From: Pratylenchus scribneri
Taxonomy: Eukaryota > Nematoda > Chromadorea > Rhabditida > Pratylenchidae
Direction: 5' to 3'
DNA: 64,000 nt
NCBI GenBank assembly: GCA_030063045.1
Contig: JAQSEB010000044.1
Span: 248,001-312,000, forward strand
Shown here one piece after another: positions 31,436 through 45,062 of the stretch; the stretch's first letter is position 1, and each line of letters opens with the position of its first letter. The translations under genes were made by a program, and so were the position numbers. Below the pieces are notes generated by a model, which saw nothing but the letters and a program-made list of their open reading frames with translations, did no database searches and was not told the DNA's origin.

Positions 31436-34203
31436 ATGTTAGCCTCCTCAACAATGATAATGCCAGTTCCTGGGCGGATGACCTTGAGACGCGCCATGCA
31501 CTGGCAAAAACCGCTTTTCTGGCTATATTTGCACCTATAATAATCGGTTTTTTCTGCCTTTGACGATCGGAAAAGGAATTAAGATAATTTACAAATTATA
31601 TTTTTTTTTGTTTACTTTTTTCTCCAATTTGATGATTTGATCCACTGATCAAAATCATGCTCATTGGTAAATCGACAAACTTCTTCGTATTTTGCCCTTT
31701 GATTTGATAGTTTATTATTTTCATTCGCTTCCATATTCACTTAAATTGAATTGCAAAAATTCTTTTTTTTTATTACAGTATTTTATTAAAAGTGAATTAA
31801 AATGAAAAAGAAAATATTTTGAAAAATTCACTCACTCACTGATGAAGAACCTTGTTCGATCGTATCATTCCCCTCAATTTGCTGTGTAATTTTGTGTCTT
31901 TGCTTTTCCATAATCGCAATTTGCTTCTGCATCATTGCTTTTTCATTGTTCAATTTAGTTTTGTTTGCATCCATTTTTTTCTTCTGCTCTTCAGTCAAAT
32001 TATTCGCATTGTCCATTTCATATTTGTGAATATTTTCTATCTCTTTTTCCAAATGTCGATATCGTTTATTTAATTTTTTCAAATTTTCATCAATTTTTTC
32101 ATTGCTTTTCCCATCTTAAATTAAAAGTATAAATTTAAATATTTAATGTGGATATTTAGGATAATTATTAAAAAAAAAAAACACAAAACATCAGAAAATG
32201 TTTCAGCTTTTTTATGGATCAATCTGTCCATAAACTTGAATTAATTTAATTTACCAGATTGTGATGTATTTTGATTTGGATGTGGCAAATTTATTTCCTC
32301 ATTCATTTGCGAATTCGGATCAGCAGCAAATTGTGGCAATTGATGATGTCCTTGAATTTGTTGATGATGCCCAACAACTCCAAATGCAGATGAAGATGAT
32401 CCTTGGCCTATTTCAGTAGAAGGTCCTAAAAATTGTTGATCTTGCGGAAGGAAATTATGAACTGTTTTTGCACTTTGATATTGCGCTTTGCGAATTCTCA
32501 ATGAATTTTGCTGCATAGCAATTTCTTCATTATCATTGATTGGAGCATCCTTTCCAGCCACTTAAAATTTGCCAATGAATTTATTTGATGCCCATTGACT
32601 CACCCAATGACGAAGCACTTTGGGCTACTTCATCATTCTTCTGAATTTGCTGTATAATTTGTTGTTTTTGCTTTTCCATTTTTTTGACCATATCCTTTTT
32701 TTCTTTAATCAATTTTAATCTTCTTTCCTTCAATTTTTGTTTCTCTTCTATAAACACACTATTTGTTTCCTGATTGAGAAGTTCACTAATCGGATTTTGA
32801 AATTTGGAATTTGTCGAGTTTAATTCATTTAAATTTTCTTCAATTATTTGGAGCAATTCTCTCAATTCTAAAAATATTTTATTAATTTTATTTTAATGCA
32901 TATTTTTGATGAATATTTAAAATAATATAAAAAAATGGCTCAATGTTTTTTTTTCGTTCTTTTTTCCATGAATAAAATTAATTTACCACAGCAATCGTGA
33001 AGGATTCTTGAGAAACAATATTTTTATGTGTGAGAAATTTATGTCGAAATTACAAAAAAAAAAAAACTATAATATTTTTTACGACAAAAAACATCGTCTC
33101 ATCATTAATTGTTCACCATTTCAATAAATTAATAAAACCCTAAAATAAAGCAATAATCTCTGATTATATTTTACTCTAATTAATAAACTAAAAGCAACAT
33201 CAAAAAAATGTACTGCTGAGAAAAACAAATAAACCATTTTATAATCCTATTCAATATTTCCAATATTTTTTACTCCAAATTTAATGTTCCATTCTTAATT
33301 TTATACCTTGATTATTGTAAGAATTTAAAATTTGAATAAAATAATCGGCATCATTATTTGATTGATTCAAATTATTTGCTACTTCCCGCATTTGCTGAAT
33401 CGGATCCGAGTCTGCTGATTGTGTCAATTGATGATTACAATGGACATCAACCGATGATGATGATGATGATGATGATAGCCCTTGGCCTATCCCAATATCA
33501 ATATGTGGCCCTAATTGTTGTTGTTTTTGTTGCCTAGTAAAATAATTTATTGTTCTTGCACTTTGAGATTGCGGTTGGCGAATTCTCAATGAATATTGCT
33601 GCAGAGTAATTTCTTGATTATCAATGATTGGTGCATCCTTTCCAGCCACTTCTTTAAATTTGGAATTTGCCAATGAATTTGTTTGGTACCCATTGCCCAT
33701 TGACCCACCCAATGATGACGGAACTTGTTCGATCGTATCATTCCCCTCAATTTGCTGTGTAATTTTTTGTCTTTGCTTTTCCATAATCGCAATTTGCTTC
33801 TGCAACATTGCTTTTTCATTGTTCAATTTAGTTTTGTTTGCATCCATTTTTTTCTTATGCTCTTCAGTCAAATTATTCGCATTGTCTATTTCATATTTGT
33901 GAATATTTTCTATCTCTTTTTCCAAACGAAGATATGATTTATTTAATTTTTTCAAATTTTCATCAATTTTTTCATTGCTTTTCCCACCTTAAATTAAAAG
34001 TATAAATTTAAATATTTAGTCTTTGAAAGTTCACCATCAGCAAATTTTCCCTTAGTTCGACGGGTTTGACCAGTTATTAGCGGCGATTCATTTTCTAATG
34101 GTCTTTTTTCTTTCCTTTGTGATGGTCCACTTTCTTCTTCACGCATAGCCACATTTTCAAAAATGTTTACAAAAATAATTAAAATAAATATAATTGTTTT
34201 CAT
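31436..34203 (-). CDS. Secreted FLYWCH-like zinc-finger protein, copy B
   Basis: Exons 34203-34035 (signal peptide MKTIIFILIIFVNIFENVA), 33987-33307 (coiled coil KKLNKSYLRLEKEIENIHKY, then Gln/Ser-rich), 32867-32604 (second coiled coil KEKKDMVKKMEKQKQQI), 32560-32255 (GHHQQIQ..FAADPNSQM module), 32114-about 31838 (coiled coil duplicated from exon 2), about 31736-31622 (EHDFDQWIKSSNW module) and about 31567-31436 (FLYWCH/GCM1-like finger ending HNH, then a stop). Splices are mostly in phase. It shares every module with copy A, so the family grew by exon and gene duplication. A signal peptide plus a DNA-binding-like finger is unusual. Host-nucleus effector is inference. Confidence 0.6.
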
Positions 34204-35106
34204 CTTTTTTAAAATGGATTCTTAATTATTAATTTGGATTCATTCAGCCAATAATATTCCACCGCATTCATTCTAATAAAAAATATTGGAAAGATGATGA
34301 ATTCTATTTCTGTCTAGTCAATTGGGAATTTGAGGCGCGCTTCCTATTGACCAATGAAGAATTTACCCCCAATTTTTTGCTGCTGAAGACAAACATCCTC
34401 GAGTTTACCTCATTTTTCTTCATTTGGCTTGGATTCTTATCGAATTTTTTCCAAGTTTAAAAGCAAGAATCCGTCCTTCGTCTGATTTTCTTTGTTTAAA
34501 ATGTCAATTTTCCCATAAAAATAATTTCCCTTCCAATGCCCCTTTCCATATTACCCCTCACCAATATTGTATTGGATTTTAAATTCTCTGCAGCAACCGT
34601 ATTATTTCTTCTATTAGAAGCTCCCGAACCTATAATTTTCATAGATCCTACAAAGGGGGCTTATATTAGAGGGAAGGCTATTAAATTTCAAATACTCTCC
34701 AAAGGAAGGAAAAAATCATTTTTAAAAATTTTTTTCACCTGTACGATTGAGGGGGCGGGCTTCAAATAGGGGTGGGTATTTTCTAATAGAGAAAATACGG
34801 TTTATTATGAATGATTTCATAAATTCCATTTAGGCAAAAATAAATTTTTGAACTTTAAATTCATCAGTACAATTCAATCGAAGATTTAATAAAGAATTCG
34901 GAATTCTTATTGCTGCTTATAATGGGAAAGAAGAATGAAATGTTACAAACGGAAAGAAATTTGTGCATTCTTCGATTTCATTGTGTTTATCAATTGGATT
35001 TTAGAAAATTAAAATATATATATTTACATATTTAAAACAAATATTCTCACGAAAATTAGGATATAAAATATAAAAATCAAACTTTGTCATAAAAATTAAA
35101 TTTTTA
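34204..35106. other. Intergenic region, no supported gene
   Basis: Contains the upstream flank of copy B and AT-rich sequence. A 77-codon plus frame at 34536 has no recognisable features. Importantly, nothing here encodes the N-terminal CPSase-small domain that should precede the CAD exons to the right. Confidence 0.5.
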
Positions 35107-35468
35107 ATGAAACCAAAAATTTTCATATCAATTCTAAAAAATTACATATTTCTCATCTATCTGAAAATGGGTCAGCAAAACAGCATTCAACGTCGTGGAT
35201 TGCCAACAGAATTGGTCAATGAATTGTTCGTCTCAATGCCATTGGAAAATGCTTTTTGTCTTCTGGCCAAAATGCCAAATGGTCTTTTGGCAAGAAATGT
35301 TCAAAAAATGATCAATGGCATAAAAATGGTTCAAAATATGCATTAGAATATTAATAATTCCACATTTATAGGCTATGAAGGAAAACAAATGGAATGTTGA
35401 AGATTGTTCACCAAATTTGACCATTTCAAAGAATGGAAACGGTGTTAGACATTCCGGCCCAATTGGTT
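35107..35468 (+). pseudogene. Possible SPRY/B30.2 N-terminal fragment
   Basis: Two exons join in phase through a GTTCAA donor and TTTATAG acceptor (about 35328-35371). The first encodes GLPTELVNELFVSMPLENAF. The second encodes NKWNVEDCSPNLTISKNG and VRHSG, which looks like the opening strand of SPRY domains (W-x5-C-x2-NLTIS-x-NG), but the frame stops directly after. If correct this is a severed gene end. The match is short and judged by eye only. Confidence 0.35.
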
Positions 35469-38344
35469 AATGTAAATTTTTCGTATTTTTCTTCTTTTAT
35501 CATTTAAATTTAGACCAGTAAATGCCTTTGAACTATATTTAATTTGTTTCAATAAATATTTTTTCTCCCACAATTTATCATTATCGAATCAAATAAATTT
35601 TTTGATTCGTCCAATAATTTAGCTAATGAGGTCCATTAAATGTAGAAAGAAACAAACTTTCCAAATTCAGAGGACATGAAAATTTTGTAAATTCTCTTAA
35701 GTAAAAAAGCCTGGTAAAATTATAGGAAAAATTTTATTGTTGGATTTTATTGGCAACAAACGAATATTAGAGATTTAATAGAACAGCAAATTAAATGAAT
35801 CCATTTTTCAGCAATCGTATAAATTTGGTGACGAGACCGAAGCTTCCCATCGAATTTTGGTGCTGGACAATGGAATGAAGAGGAATCAACTACGATGTTT
35901 GCAGGCACGAAATTGTTGTGGACTGGTATTGCCCCATGACACGGAGAATATTATGGAAATTGCAAAAGGTAATTTTTTTTTTAAATTTAATTGACAAATA
36001 TAAAATAAGATTGTAATAAATTTTCTCATTGGCCAATAACTTATGTAAATAAAATATTTTTATATCAAAATGAATGATTACAAAAATAAATGGCCAAAAA
36101 AAAGAAACTGCCCAATTTTGACTTTTTTGACATTTATTTGGTCATTTTTTGCCATAAAAAATTTATTTCTATCCTTAACAAATATTTTGCATTGGTCAAT
36201 ATTTTTCCAGAAAAATTCATTCTTTTAGAGAATTTTGATAAAAAAAAATGATTGCCCAAAAACCTAATTGGTAAGAAAGTTATGTCCAAAAGACGAAAAT
36301 TGCTAAAATTTGGCATATTTTAATAGTTTTTTGGGCATAAATTTGTTTAATTTCCAAACAATTCCAAAACTCTTTTCTCAAATCAATTCGCTAAAAAATG
36401 ATCTATAAAATTATTAAAAAATTTCCAAAATTTTACTATTCGATTTTGCTAAAAATACATTCTTTCTGAAATTTGTCCCATCCCTTTTCCGATTATGATG
36501 GACTGTTCCTTTCAAATGGGCCTGGCAATCCAAAAATGTGCTCAACAGCAATTGAACAACTCAGAACAATGATGGCCCAACCAAGGAAAATACAAATCCC
36601 AATTTTCGGGATATGCCTGGGGCACCAACTTGTAGCTTTGGCAGCTGGAGGCGCTACTACCAAAATGAAGTAGGCAGTCAACAAATAAATTCAAATTGTT
36701 TTTATTTTAATTTAAATGACAAATTACAAAAACTGATACATTTTTTCAAAATTTAAAAAAATTCAAATTTTTATTCTTATATTTCTAATTCTACCGAATT
36801 CTTTATTATTTTTTCAGAATATTTTTTATTTTTGAAATTTGTTTATAGAAAAAATTAAAACCACCAGAGAGCTATTGAGTGGACTAAATTTTAATCAAAT
36901 CCAAGAACTTTTTTTTTGAAAATTCTTAGAAATTTTAAGTTATTATTTCAGTAATCAGAATTCGATATTTCTAAATTTCCAAAATCAGTTAAAAAACACT
37001 GAATTTTTGAGGTATCAGGAAAAATTTTTATCAGAAATCCAATCGAATAAATTAAATTTTAACAAAAAATTTTTACAAAAATAAACATTTATTCTAACAA
37101 AATAAAATATAATAATTAAATAATAATATTATAATAAGAAAAAAATAATTCAACTTGTAGATTTGGCAATCGAGGCCACAATTTGCCTGTCATTCATTTG
37201 GACACCGGACGTTGTGTTATGACTGCCCAGTTAGTTTTTTTAAATAAATTTATTTAAAAATGAAGCAATTAATTGCCAAAAATATATACATTTTTTTTTT
37301 ATTAATTCTTTTTACATTGAAAATTAAATTAAATTTATTAAAAAATAATTAAATTTATCCAAAATAATTTTATAAAAATTAGCATTTTTAATTCCATATA
37401 AACTGACCAAATATGACTTCATTTTAAAACATTACCCAACCTCATATTTAGCTTAAATTAATAGCTTTAATCATTTTTTTATAGCCGATATAATATAATT
37501 TTAAATATGCTAATTTTTCGAAATTAAAATGTGTGAATATATTAATTTAAATTTTTGAGTAAATATTTTCTCATTTATATTTAATAAAATTAGAAAAAAT
37601 TTAGATGATATTAAAAATAATAATTGTAGAAACCATGGTTATGCGGTCGAAGCGAACTCATTGAACAGCCGAGAATGGATCGAATTATTCCGAAATGCCA
37701 ATGATCACTCCAATGAGGGCCTTGTCCATTCGAATTTACCCATTTTCAGGTATAATATTATTACTTTTTAGAGAAATAATTTAAGAAAAGTTCATAAATA
37801 TTCTGATATGAATTATCAATCGATTTTTTTTGAAAATATTAAAAAAATTTTTTTATTAAAAATTTCGAATTCCATTACAAAAATTTCGAATTTTATTTAA
37901 TACAATATTACATCCATTAATATTTTATTATTACAGTGTTCAATTCCATCCTGAGCATGCCCCGGGGCCAACTGACATGGAATGGCTTTTCGACATTTTC
38001 ACGATGGCAATGAAGAAAAGCAAAAAGGGAGAGACAATAAATTTGCGTGAAGAAATCAAAAAAGAATTCACATTCAGAAGCGGCAGCGATTATCGGTAAA
38101 TTTTATATTTTTATTAAAAATTAAAATTTAAAAAATATTTAATTATTTTCTGCATTTTGGAATCAAATCGTATTGCTGTTTTAGCCTAATTCCAAATTTT
38201 TAATTTTTTCATCTCCTAAAAAGGGGTTATTCAAATTTTTCACATTGGTCAGTATCAGTAGCTATCTCTTCTTTCAAATAGTAAAAATTTTATATCTTTC
38301 TGTCGAGCATTTTGATATCGGTGCTAGTGCTAGGTCATCTTCAC

Positions 38345-38715
38345 AATTCTGTAAATATGGGCATGTCCACAAATTCTGCAAATATAAGTTTTTGACTTCT
38401 AATAAATCAGAAACCGGTTTTAGACCCTACAAACCTTATACCATTTTGTAGATCTCATCGAGACTCGTCGAATGGTATATAAAATGTTCCAAAAGTTAAA
38501 GAATTAAACCGTTTAAATCATATTTTTATGTTTTTGGTTTAAAACTCTTTAATTTTGGGACAAACAATGACAAATTATATACCATTCGATGCGCCTCGAT
38601 GAGATCTACAAAATGGTATAAGGTTTGTAGGGTCTAAAACCTATTACTGATTTAGTAGAAGTCAAAAACTTATATTTTCAGATTTGTGGAAATGCCCATA
38701 TTTGCACAGAGAGCC
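38345..38715. repeat. Foldback (MITE-like) element in CAD intron
   Basis: Arms of about 80 bp (TTTTTGACTTCTAATAAATC ... paired with GATTTAGTAGAAGTCAAAAA) contain the phrases CCTATACC-type, ATTTTGTAGATCTCATCGAGA and their complements. Outer parts (AATATGGGCAT / ATGCCCATATT) also pair. Related copies are at 42793-43087 and 63006-63713. Confidence 0.75.
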
Positions 38716-41700
38716 CTTTGTCTATTGTGGAGATGACCACGGACGTTTTGATATCATTATGATTGATTCAAAAACATATTTTACCATCAAAAATTAGAGC
38801 CAAAAAACTTCTTGATTTAGGCCTATTCTGCGCCAATTTTTCGCCACATATCTTTTTTTTTATTAATTTACAATTTAATCCATCAATTATTTCTCTAATC
38901 AATTCTTCCCAAATGCAAAGGATATAAATATAATGATATCAAATTTTCTATAAACTAATTTAACTTGAAAAAATTAATTTGATGTGCAAATTTCATTGAA
39001 TTATTTTAAATATGTTAAATTTATTCAGAGAGTCAATTGGGAAACAATCGAAAATACTGATTTTGGGCAGCGGCGGTCTCTCCATTGGTCAAGCTGGCGA
39101 ATTTGACTATTCCGGGGCGCAAGCCATCAAGGCACTCAAAGATATGGGCATCAAAACTGTGCTGGTGGTAAGTGAAAAGAATTTGAATTTATCAAATAAT
39201 TTTAAACATAAAATTAACTAAAAAATTAAAACAAAGTGGATTTATTTTTTTCAAAATTAAGCAAAAATAACTGTTATTTTAATAATATTTTTTAGCTTTT
39301 TTGCTTAATTCGTTAAATATTAAGATTAAATTTAAGACATATTTGACTGATTTTTTAGTAATAAAAATGCGATTTAAATTTTTAATTACATTTTTTGTTT
39401 ACAATTTTATGTAAATTTACTTTAAAAAAGACTAACAACATTTATCTTGCTTATTCAACAAAATAATTCTAATAAATCGGGGATAATTGAACAATTTCAT
39501 TTTCACATTTTATCAACTTATTTTTCATTTATGTAGAATGCCAATGTTGCAACGGTACAAACAACAAAGGGATTTGCCGATCGTGTCTACTTTTTGCCAA
39601 TCACTGAGGAAACAATTACTGAGGTTTATTTTTAATGGATTATTTATTGAGTAAAATAAAAATTAATTAAAATCAATTTTTAATTCATTTTAAATTCTAT
39701 TAATTTTAGGGAATTTTAAAATACAATTTTCTTTTTAACAGATCATTGAAAAGGAGAGGCCCACCGGCGTTCTCTGCACATTTGGCGGTCAGACTGCGTT
39801 GAATTGTGCATTGGCCATGCACAAAAAAGGCATTTTCGACAAATTCAAATGCCGAGTTTTGGGCACTCCAATGGATGTAAGGAAATTTAATATTTTTAAA
39901 TATATTTCTTTATTTTTAAGGCAATTTTGCAAACTGAAGACAGGGATATGTTTCGTATTGAGCTGGAAAAGATTGGGGAAAGAGTGGCACCAAGCAAGGC
40001 GGCAACCACATTGGAAGAAGCAGAACAAGCCGCTGAAGAGGTTATTTTTTTATCAATAATTTTATTTTAAATTATTTCTAATTTTAAATTATTTAAAAAA
40101 ATTTTTATGAAAAATAATATTTTTTTTTATCAATATTTGATTGATTAAAATTTTAAATAATTTTTAAAAATATTCTTCATTATTTTTTTTTTCGATTTTT
40201 TAGAATACATTTTAAATTTTTTCCAAAAATATATAATTAAAAATAATTTTATTTTTAAGATTTTAATAAATTAAAAAATTATTCCAGATTGGTTACCCAG
40301 TTCTCGTGCGAGCCGCCTTTGCGCTTGGCGGCCTTGGCTCCGGATTTGCGAACACAAAAGCTGAATTGAGGGAAATAGCCACGCAGGCTTTGGCCCATTC
40401 CGAGCAAATTTTGATTGATAAAAGTGTTAGGGGATGGAAAGAAATTGAATATGAAGTGGTCCGTGACGCCTATGACAATTGCATCACTGTTTGCAACATG
40501 GAAAACATTGACCCGGTTGGAATTCATACCGGGGAATCGGTCAGTTTAATAATTAATCTATTTATTTAAAATTTATTTTTAAAAAATTTAGAAAAAAAAT
40601 CAAAAATGAAAATTGAAAATAAAATTAATCTGAATTTAAAAAAAAAAATTAATTCATATAAAAGAAACTCCTCTCTACTTTCAGAATATAACTTTCGAAT
40701 TACCTTATTTTTCCTTTAAGACTGACCTCCTCCAAAAGATTAGAAATGAGTCCCCACTCCCCAGGCCAATAATAGAGAAATACGGTATTTATTGCATTCG
40801 AAATATCAATTATTGTAGAATAAAATGGTAAATATTCACTAAATTTACTGTAGATAAATTTAAAAAAATTGTGCAGTCCATAAAAATTGGGGATGAGAAC
40901 AAAGAAATTTCACTATTTCTGTCCTGTCTAAAAAATAATCATCATTTCTCCACAGGTGGTGGTTGCACCCTCCCAAACTCTGAACAACGAAGAATATTTT
41001 GGCTTGAGGAAAACAGCGTTGCGAGTGATTCGGCATTTTGGCATTGTTGGCGAATGCAACATCCAATATGCGCTGAATCCAGAAAAATTTGAGGCAATTA
41101 TAATATTATTTTTAATTTCACAATTAAATGAATTAATTAAATTATAGAAAAATTTTAAAAATCAATATAATTTGGCCACAAATTGGAATGTGACTTTTAT
41201 CATTATTAAAATAAAATTTTAGGATTATTTAAATATATGAAGTATATAATTTGCAATGGCCCAGAAAATAATATAATTTTTAAAAGCCATGAGAAAAGAG
41301 ATATTAATGCTTATACATATATAAAATTTTTTAATATCGAATTATTCATTTTACATAATTACCGCCAATTGTTTTTTAAGTATTACATCATCGAAGTGAA
41401 TGCTCGTTTGTCGCGATCATCGGCATTGGTAAAAAGATTATAATATTCTTATTATCATTTTTATTTATTTTATAGGCTAGCAAAGCCACCGGATATCCAT
41501 TGGCTTTTGTGGCAGCAAAATTGGCACTGGGAGCGTCTTTGCCAGAATTGAAAAATATGGTAAATTTTTTCTTCTAAAATTTTTCCTTTTTAATAATTTT
41601 TATTAATTTGAGGTCACCGGCGGTTTGAGTACAGCCTGTTTTGAGCCATCCTTGGACTATTGTGTTGTGAAAGTGCCACGTTGGGATTTGAATAAATTCA

Positions 41701-42792
41701 GTCGGGTCAGCACAAAAATTGGCAGCTCAATGAAATCCGTTGGCGAAGCAATGGGCATTGGCCGAACATTTGAGGAGGCATTGCAAAAGGCACTTCGAAT
41801 GGCAAATGACAGCCATGAGGGATTTTCACCGGACATTTTCAGCAGACCAGTGACCAAGGAGGTGATAATTATAGATTGAATGAGATTTTAAATAAAAAAT
41901 TATTCAAAAATACAAGAAAGTTTTTCGTTCAATGCTTCATCCTAAATAATTTAAATCAATCGATATTTGATAATTCCCCTCTAGATGAATAAAGTTCCGA
42001 CCTATTAAGTTTAATTTTAATTTAATTAGAGTAGTTTTGAACCAAAAACTCAAAACCAATTTTGAAAAGTGAAACTATATATAATTCTGCTCATTCAATG
42101 ACAAATTATAAACCATTCAATTTTATATATACTAACTCTACTCAAAGGTTTATGGTTTATAATATAAATGTTGAAAAAGTCTTATATAATTATTTTTCGT
42201 AATATTGTATGCTCTTTTAAACACCTAAAAAGTGGAAAACGGGTAAAATTTTTATCTAACTTCTTAATAATATGACATTTTCGAACAAATTATAATTGAA
42301 TTTATAGAGCTTTAGTTATCTAGTAAAATGCAATAAAAAAAATTTTTATGTTTGCCCTAGGAATTATTAGAGATAGGGTTTTATTAGAATATTTACTAGG
42401 ATATTCTTATTTCATAAATTCTATAATTTTCTTTATTTTAAGTTAATTTTTTCGAAAAAATAAATATTATATTTTAATTAATTTTTCATCACAGGATTTG
42501 GAACAGCCAACGGACAAACGAATGTTCGCCATCGCCCGCTTCCTTCGCTACGGTGATGAGAACGGCCGAAGAGGAAGTAGCAGCAGAAGCAGCAATGCTA
42601 ACAATGGAGAAAGCGAAGAGGAGGGATGGGCTCATTTACAGGCAGAGGAGGAATTGGTGGCCGAAGAGAGGCACCGTGCCGAAAATGGAGGAATTGACGG
42701 TGCATCACAGCCATACACATTGAATAGATTGGCCGAAACAGTGCATAAGTGAGTAATATTTTTTTCTAATAAGTTCATTTTTTAAGGAAAAT

Positions 42793-43087
42793 GTTTTTTA
42801 ACGGCAAAACAGTTTTTGACTTCTAATGAATCTGAACCCCGCTAAAAACCTTATCTTATACAATTTTGTAGATTTCATCGAGACGCATTGAATAGTATAT
42901 AAAATGTCAGATGTGGGCCCAAAATTATAGAGTTAAATCGTTTAAACCATATATCAGATTTTTGGTTTTAAACTCTTTGATTTTTGGCCAAAACCTGATA
43001 AATTATACACGATGAGATCTACAAATTGGTATACGATTTTAGGGTCTAATACCGGATTCAGATTCATTAGTTGTTTTGCCGTTAAAA
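42793..43087. repeat. Foldback (MITE-like) element in CAD intron, second copy
   Basis: Ends AACGGCAAAACA and its complement TGTTTTGCCGTT flank a diverged version of the 38345 element, including GATTTCATCGAGACGC and CACGATGAGATCTACAAA. Confidence 0.7.
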
Positions 43088-44781
43088 AAAAAGCATTTTT
43101 TCTGGTAAAAAAAGTTACTTTTGTCGGTAAAAATAGTAACCATTTTTAAACCAAAATGAGCTGATGAGAGATTGTTTTGATAAATTAAATAATTAAAAGG
43201 AATCTTAAACATCGAAAAATTTATAAAATTGATTTAAATTGATAAATAAACGACCCCATTAGATAGGTAATATTATTCTGCAATATAAAAATTAACATAC
43301 TCCATGTTGGAGCCTCTTCCTTTAATTATAGTCCGAATGATATTGAATAATTGCACCTAAAATTGCCGTATTTTATCCAATAGAAATCCATCTAAATTTC
43401 ATAGATTATTTTTTAAAGTGGGCTTAATTAGTATGTTAGAGACTGGACTGGGCTTCTATTCTTATAAAGAAAATACGGTAGCCAATCCTTCTTCAATCAA
43501 TTACATTATTGCCTCTTTAGGAGAATTAACGGATATATTTGAACCATCCTAATAAATAAATAAATAAATAGGGTTAATAGCGCCTTGAGGCTAAATTGTT
43601 TAAAGAGAAAATATGGTATAATTTTGGTGATGTTGCTTTTGGCATTACTATAAAACAATAAATTATGACAATTCGTAGTAGCTAAAAGGAAATATATAAA
43701 TAGATAATGTAGATATATTATATGAAAACCTTTTATTATGTTACAGAGTGACCGGAATTGATCGATGGTTCTTGGCCAGGATGTGCTCCATTGTTGGCAT
43801 GTATAGCCGAATTGAAAAGTCACAACACATTTTGGGTAATTTTAAAATTAAAATATATATTTTATTCATTTTAAATAACAATACTTCTAACTAAGTATAT
43901 AATTTTATATTTGTATAAATATATTTAGATTTAACTGTGGCCAACAAAAGTCGAAATGAGATGGACGTGTCCACTTGTGTTGATTTGATCAAAGAGGCCA
44001 AACAAATTGGCTTTTCAGATGCACAAATTGCAAAGCTGATTGGAAGGTAAAGAGTGATAGAATGCCATTATATTTTTTTTGGTTTTTGAAGCAAAAATAT
44101 TAGAATTGAATTTTAGACCGATAATTAGCATAGATAATCTAGACTAGACTTCGTTTGCACCTATTCGATTATCGATTTAATTTATAAAAATGCAATGAAT
44201 TAAAACTTTGAGATAAACAACAAAACTGTAGGTTTTTAAATGATTTTTTGAGGGTTTAGCCTAACTCATAACAATTTGAAACTGAGACTACACAAATGGC
44301 TCTTATATAAATACTATTGATATGTCATATAAGAATAAAATTATTATATTGTGGATCAACAAAAAAAAGTAAAAATATAATAAAAATTAAACAATGAATT
44401 AGTTTGTTTTTCCTTTAATGTATCTTTTTTTGCTTTTATTAGATATATTCTTTTCTTATTAATATCTATTTTAGCAATTTTATGTACAGTAACAGTACAT
44501 AGTGGTTGGATTAGTGAATTATAAATATATTTTTATTAAATAAAATAAATGGGAGCTTTTTAGAGCTGAAAGGAACATCCGAGAATGGCGCCGTCTCCAT
44601 GGAATTGTGCCATTTGTGAAACAAATTGACACTGTAGCAGGTGAATGGCCTGCCTCCACCAATTACCTCTATTTGACCTACAATGGCCAAGAACATGATG
44701 TTCAATTCAATGGGCAACAGGACAAAGCGGTGATGGTGCTTGGCTCCGGCGTCTACCGTATTGGCTCATCCGTCGAATTTG

Positions 44782-44785
44782 ATGC
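44782..44785. repeat. Target site duplication ATGC (left) of Gypsy-type element
   Basis: ATGC precedes the left LTR and recurs at 58698-58701. Collapsing the copies gives GAATTTGATGCCTGCGCC, which reads EFDACA and matches the uninterrupted CAD exon. Confidence 0.93.
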
Positions 44786-45044
44786 TGCTAGGAATTAGGT
44801 TGGGTTCCCGCCTTTACGCCAAAGATGGTCTTTCAATAGTTAATAAATGCTTCAACTTTATTCAGCGGATAAAAGTGGTTCAAAAATGAATGGGGAGGGG
44901 GCTGCCGGGGGAAAGGACAATATTGGGGAAAAGCGGTTTTATTAAATAGGCTAGGAATAAAGGTGAACAACTGTTCGGAGATTTGGCGATAATTGGGTAG
45001 ACATTTTAAAGAGGGATTTTTGAAGGGCACCCACAGGGGCATCA
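44786..45044 (-). repeat. 3' LTR (element orientation)
   Basis: 259 bp, TGCTAGGAATTAGG at its left end on the plus strand and GGGGCATCA at its right end. I see no difference from 58439-58697. Confidence 0.95.
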
Positions 45045-45062
45045 CGCATCCCCCCCAAATTT
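45045..45062 (-). promoter_or_regulatory. Candidate polypurine tract
   Basis: On the minus strand, AAATTTGGGGGGGATGCG directly precedes the 3' LTR. The seven-G run is the expected plus-strand primer position, although the final ATGCG is not purely purine. Confidence 0.6.

Larger units (their letters stand above)
35812..44785 (+). pseudogene. pyr-1: CAD (CPSase II-GATase) 5' part, truncated and interrupted
   Basis: About 18 small exons encode GATase ([10 protein letters not shown], catalytic Cys in FGICLGHQ near 36610, VQFHPEH near 37940) and most of the CPSase synthetase: [15 protein letters not shown] (39080), FGGQTALN (39783), [13 protein letters not shown] (40315), GIHTGES, IIEVNARLSRSSAL (41395), the oligomerisation region and [14 protein letters not shown] (44660). 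The CPSase-small N-terminal domain is absent. The acceptor before [10 protein letters not shown] reads TTTTCCG (36490-36491 CG instead of AG). One donor (41097) is GC. The last exon ends at GEFDA-type codons at 44785, where the retroelement enters. Likely a non-functional or rearranged copy of an otherwise essential gene. Confidence 0.85.
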
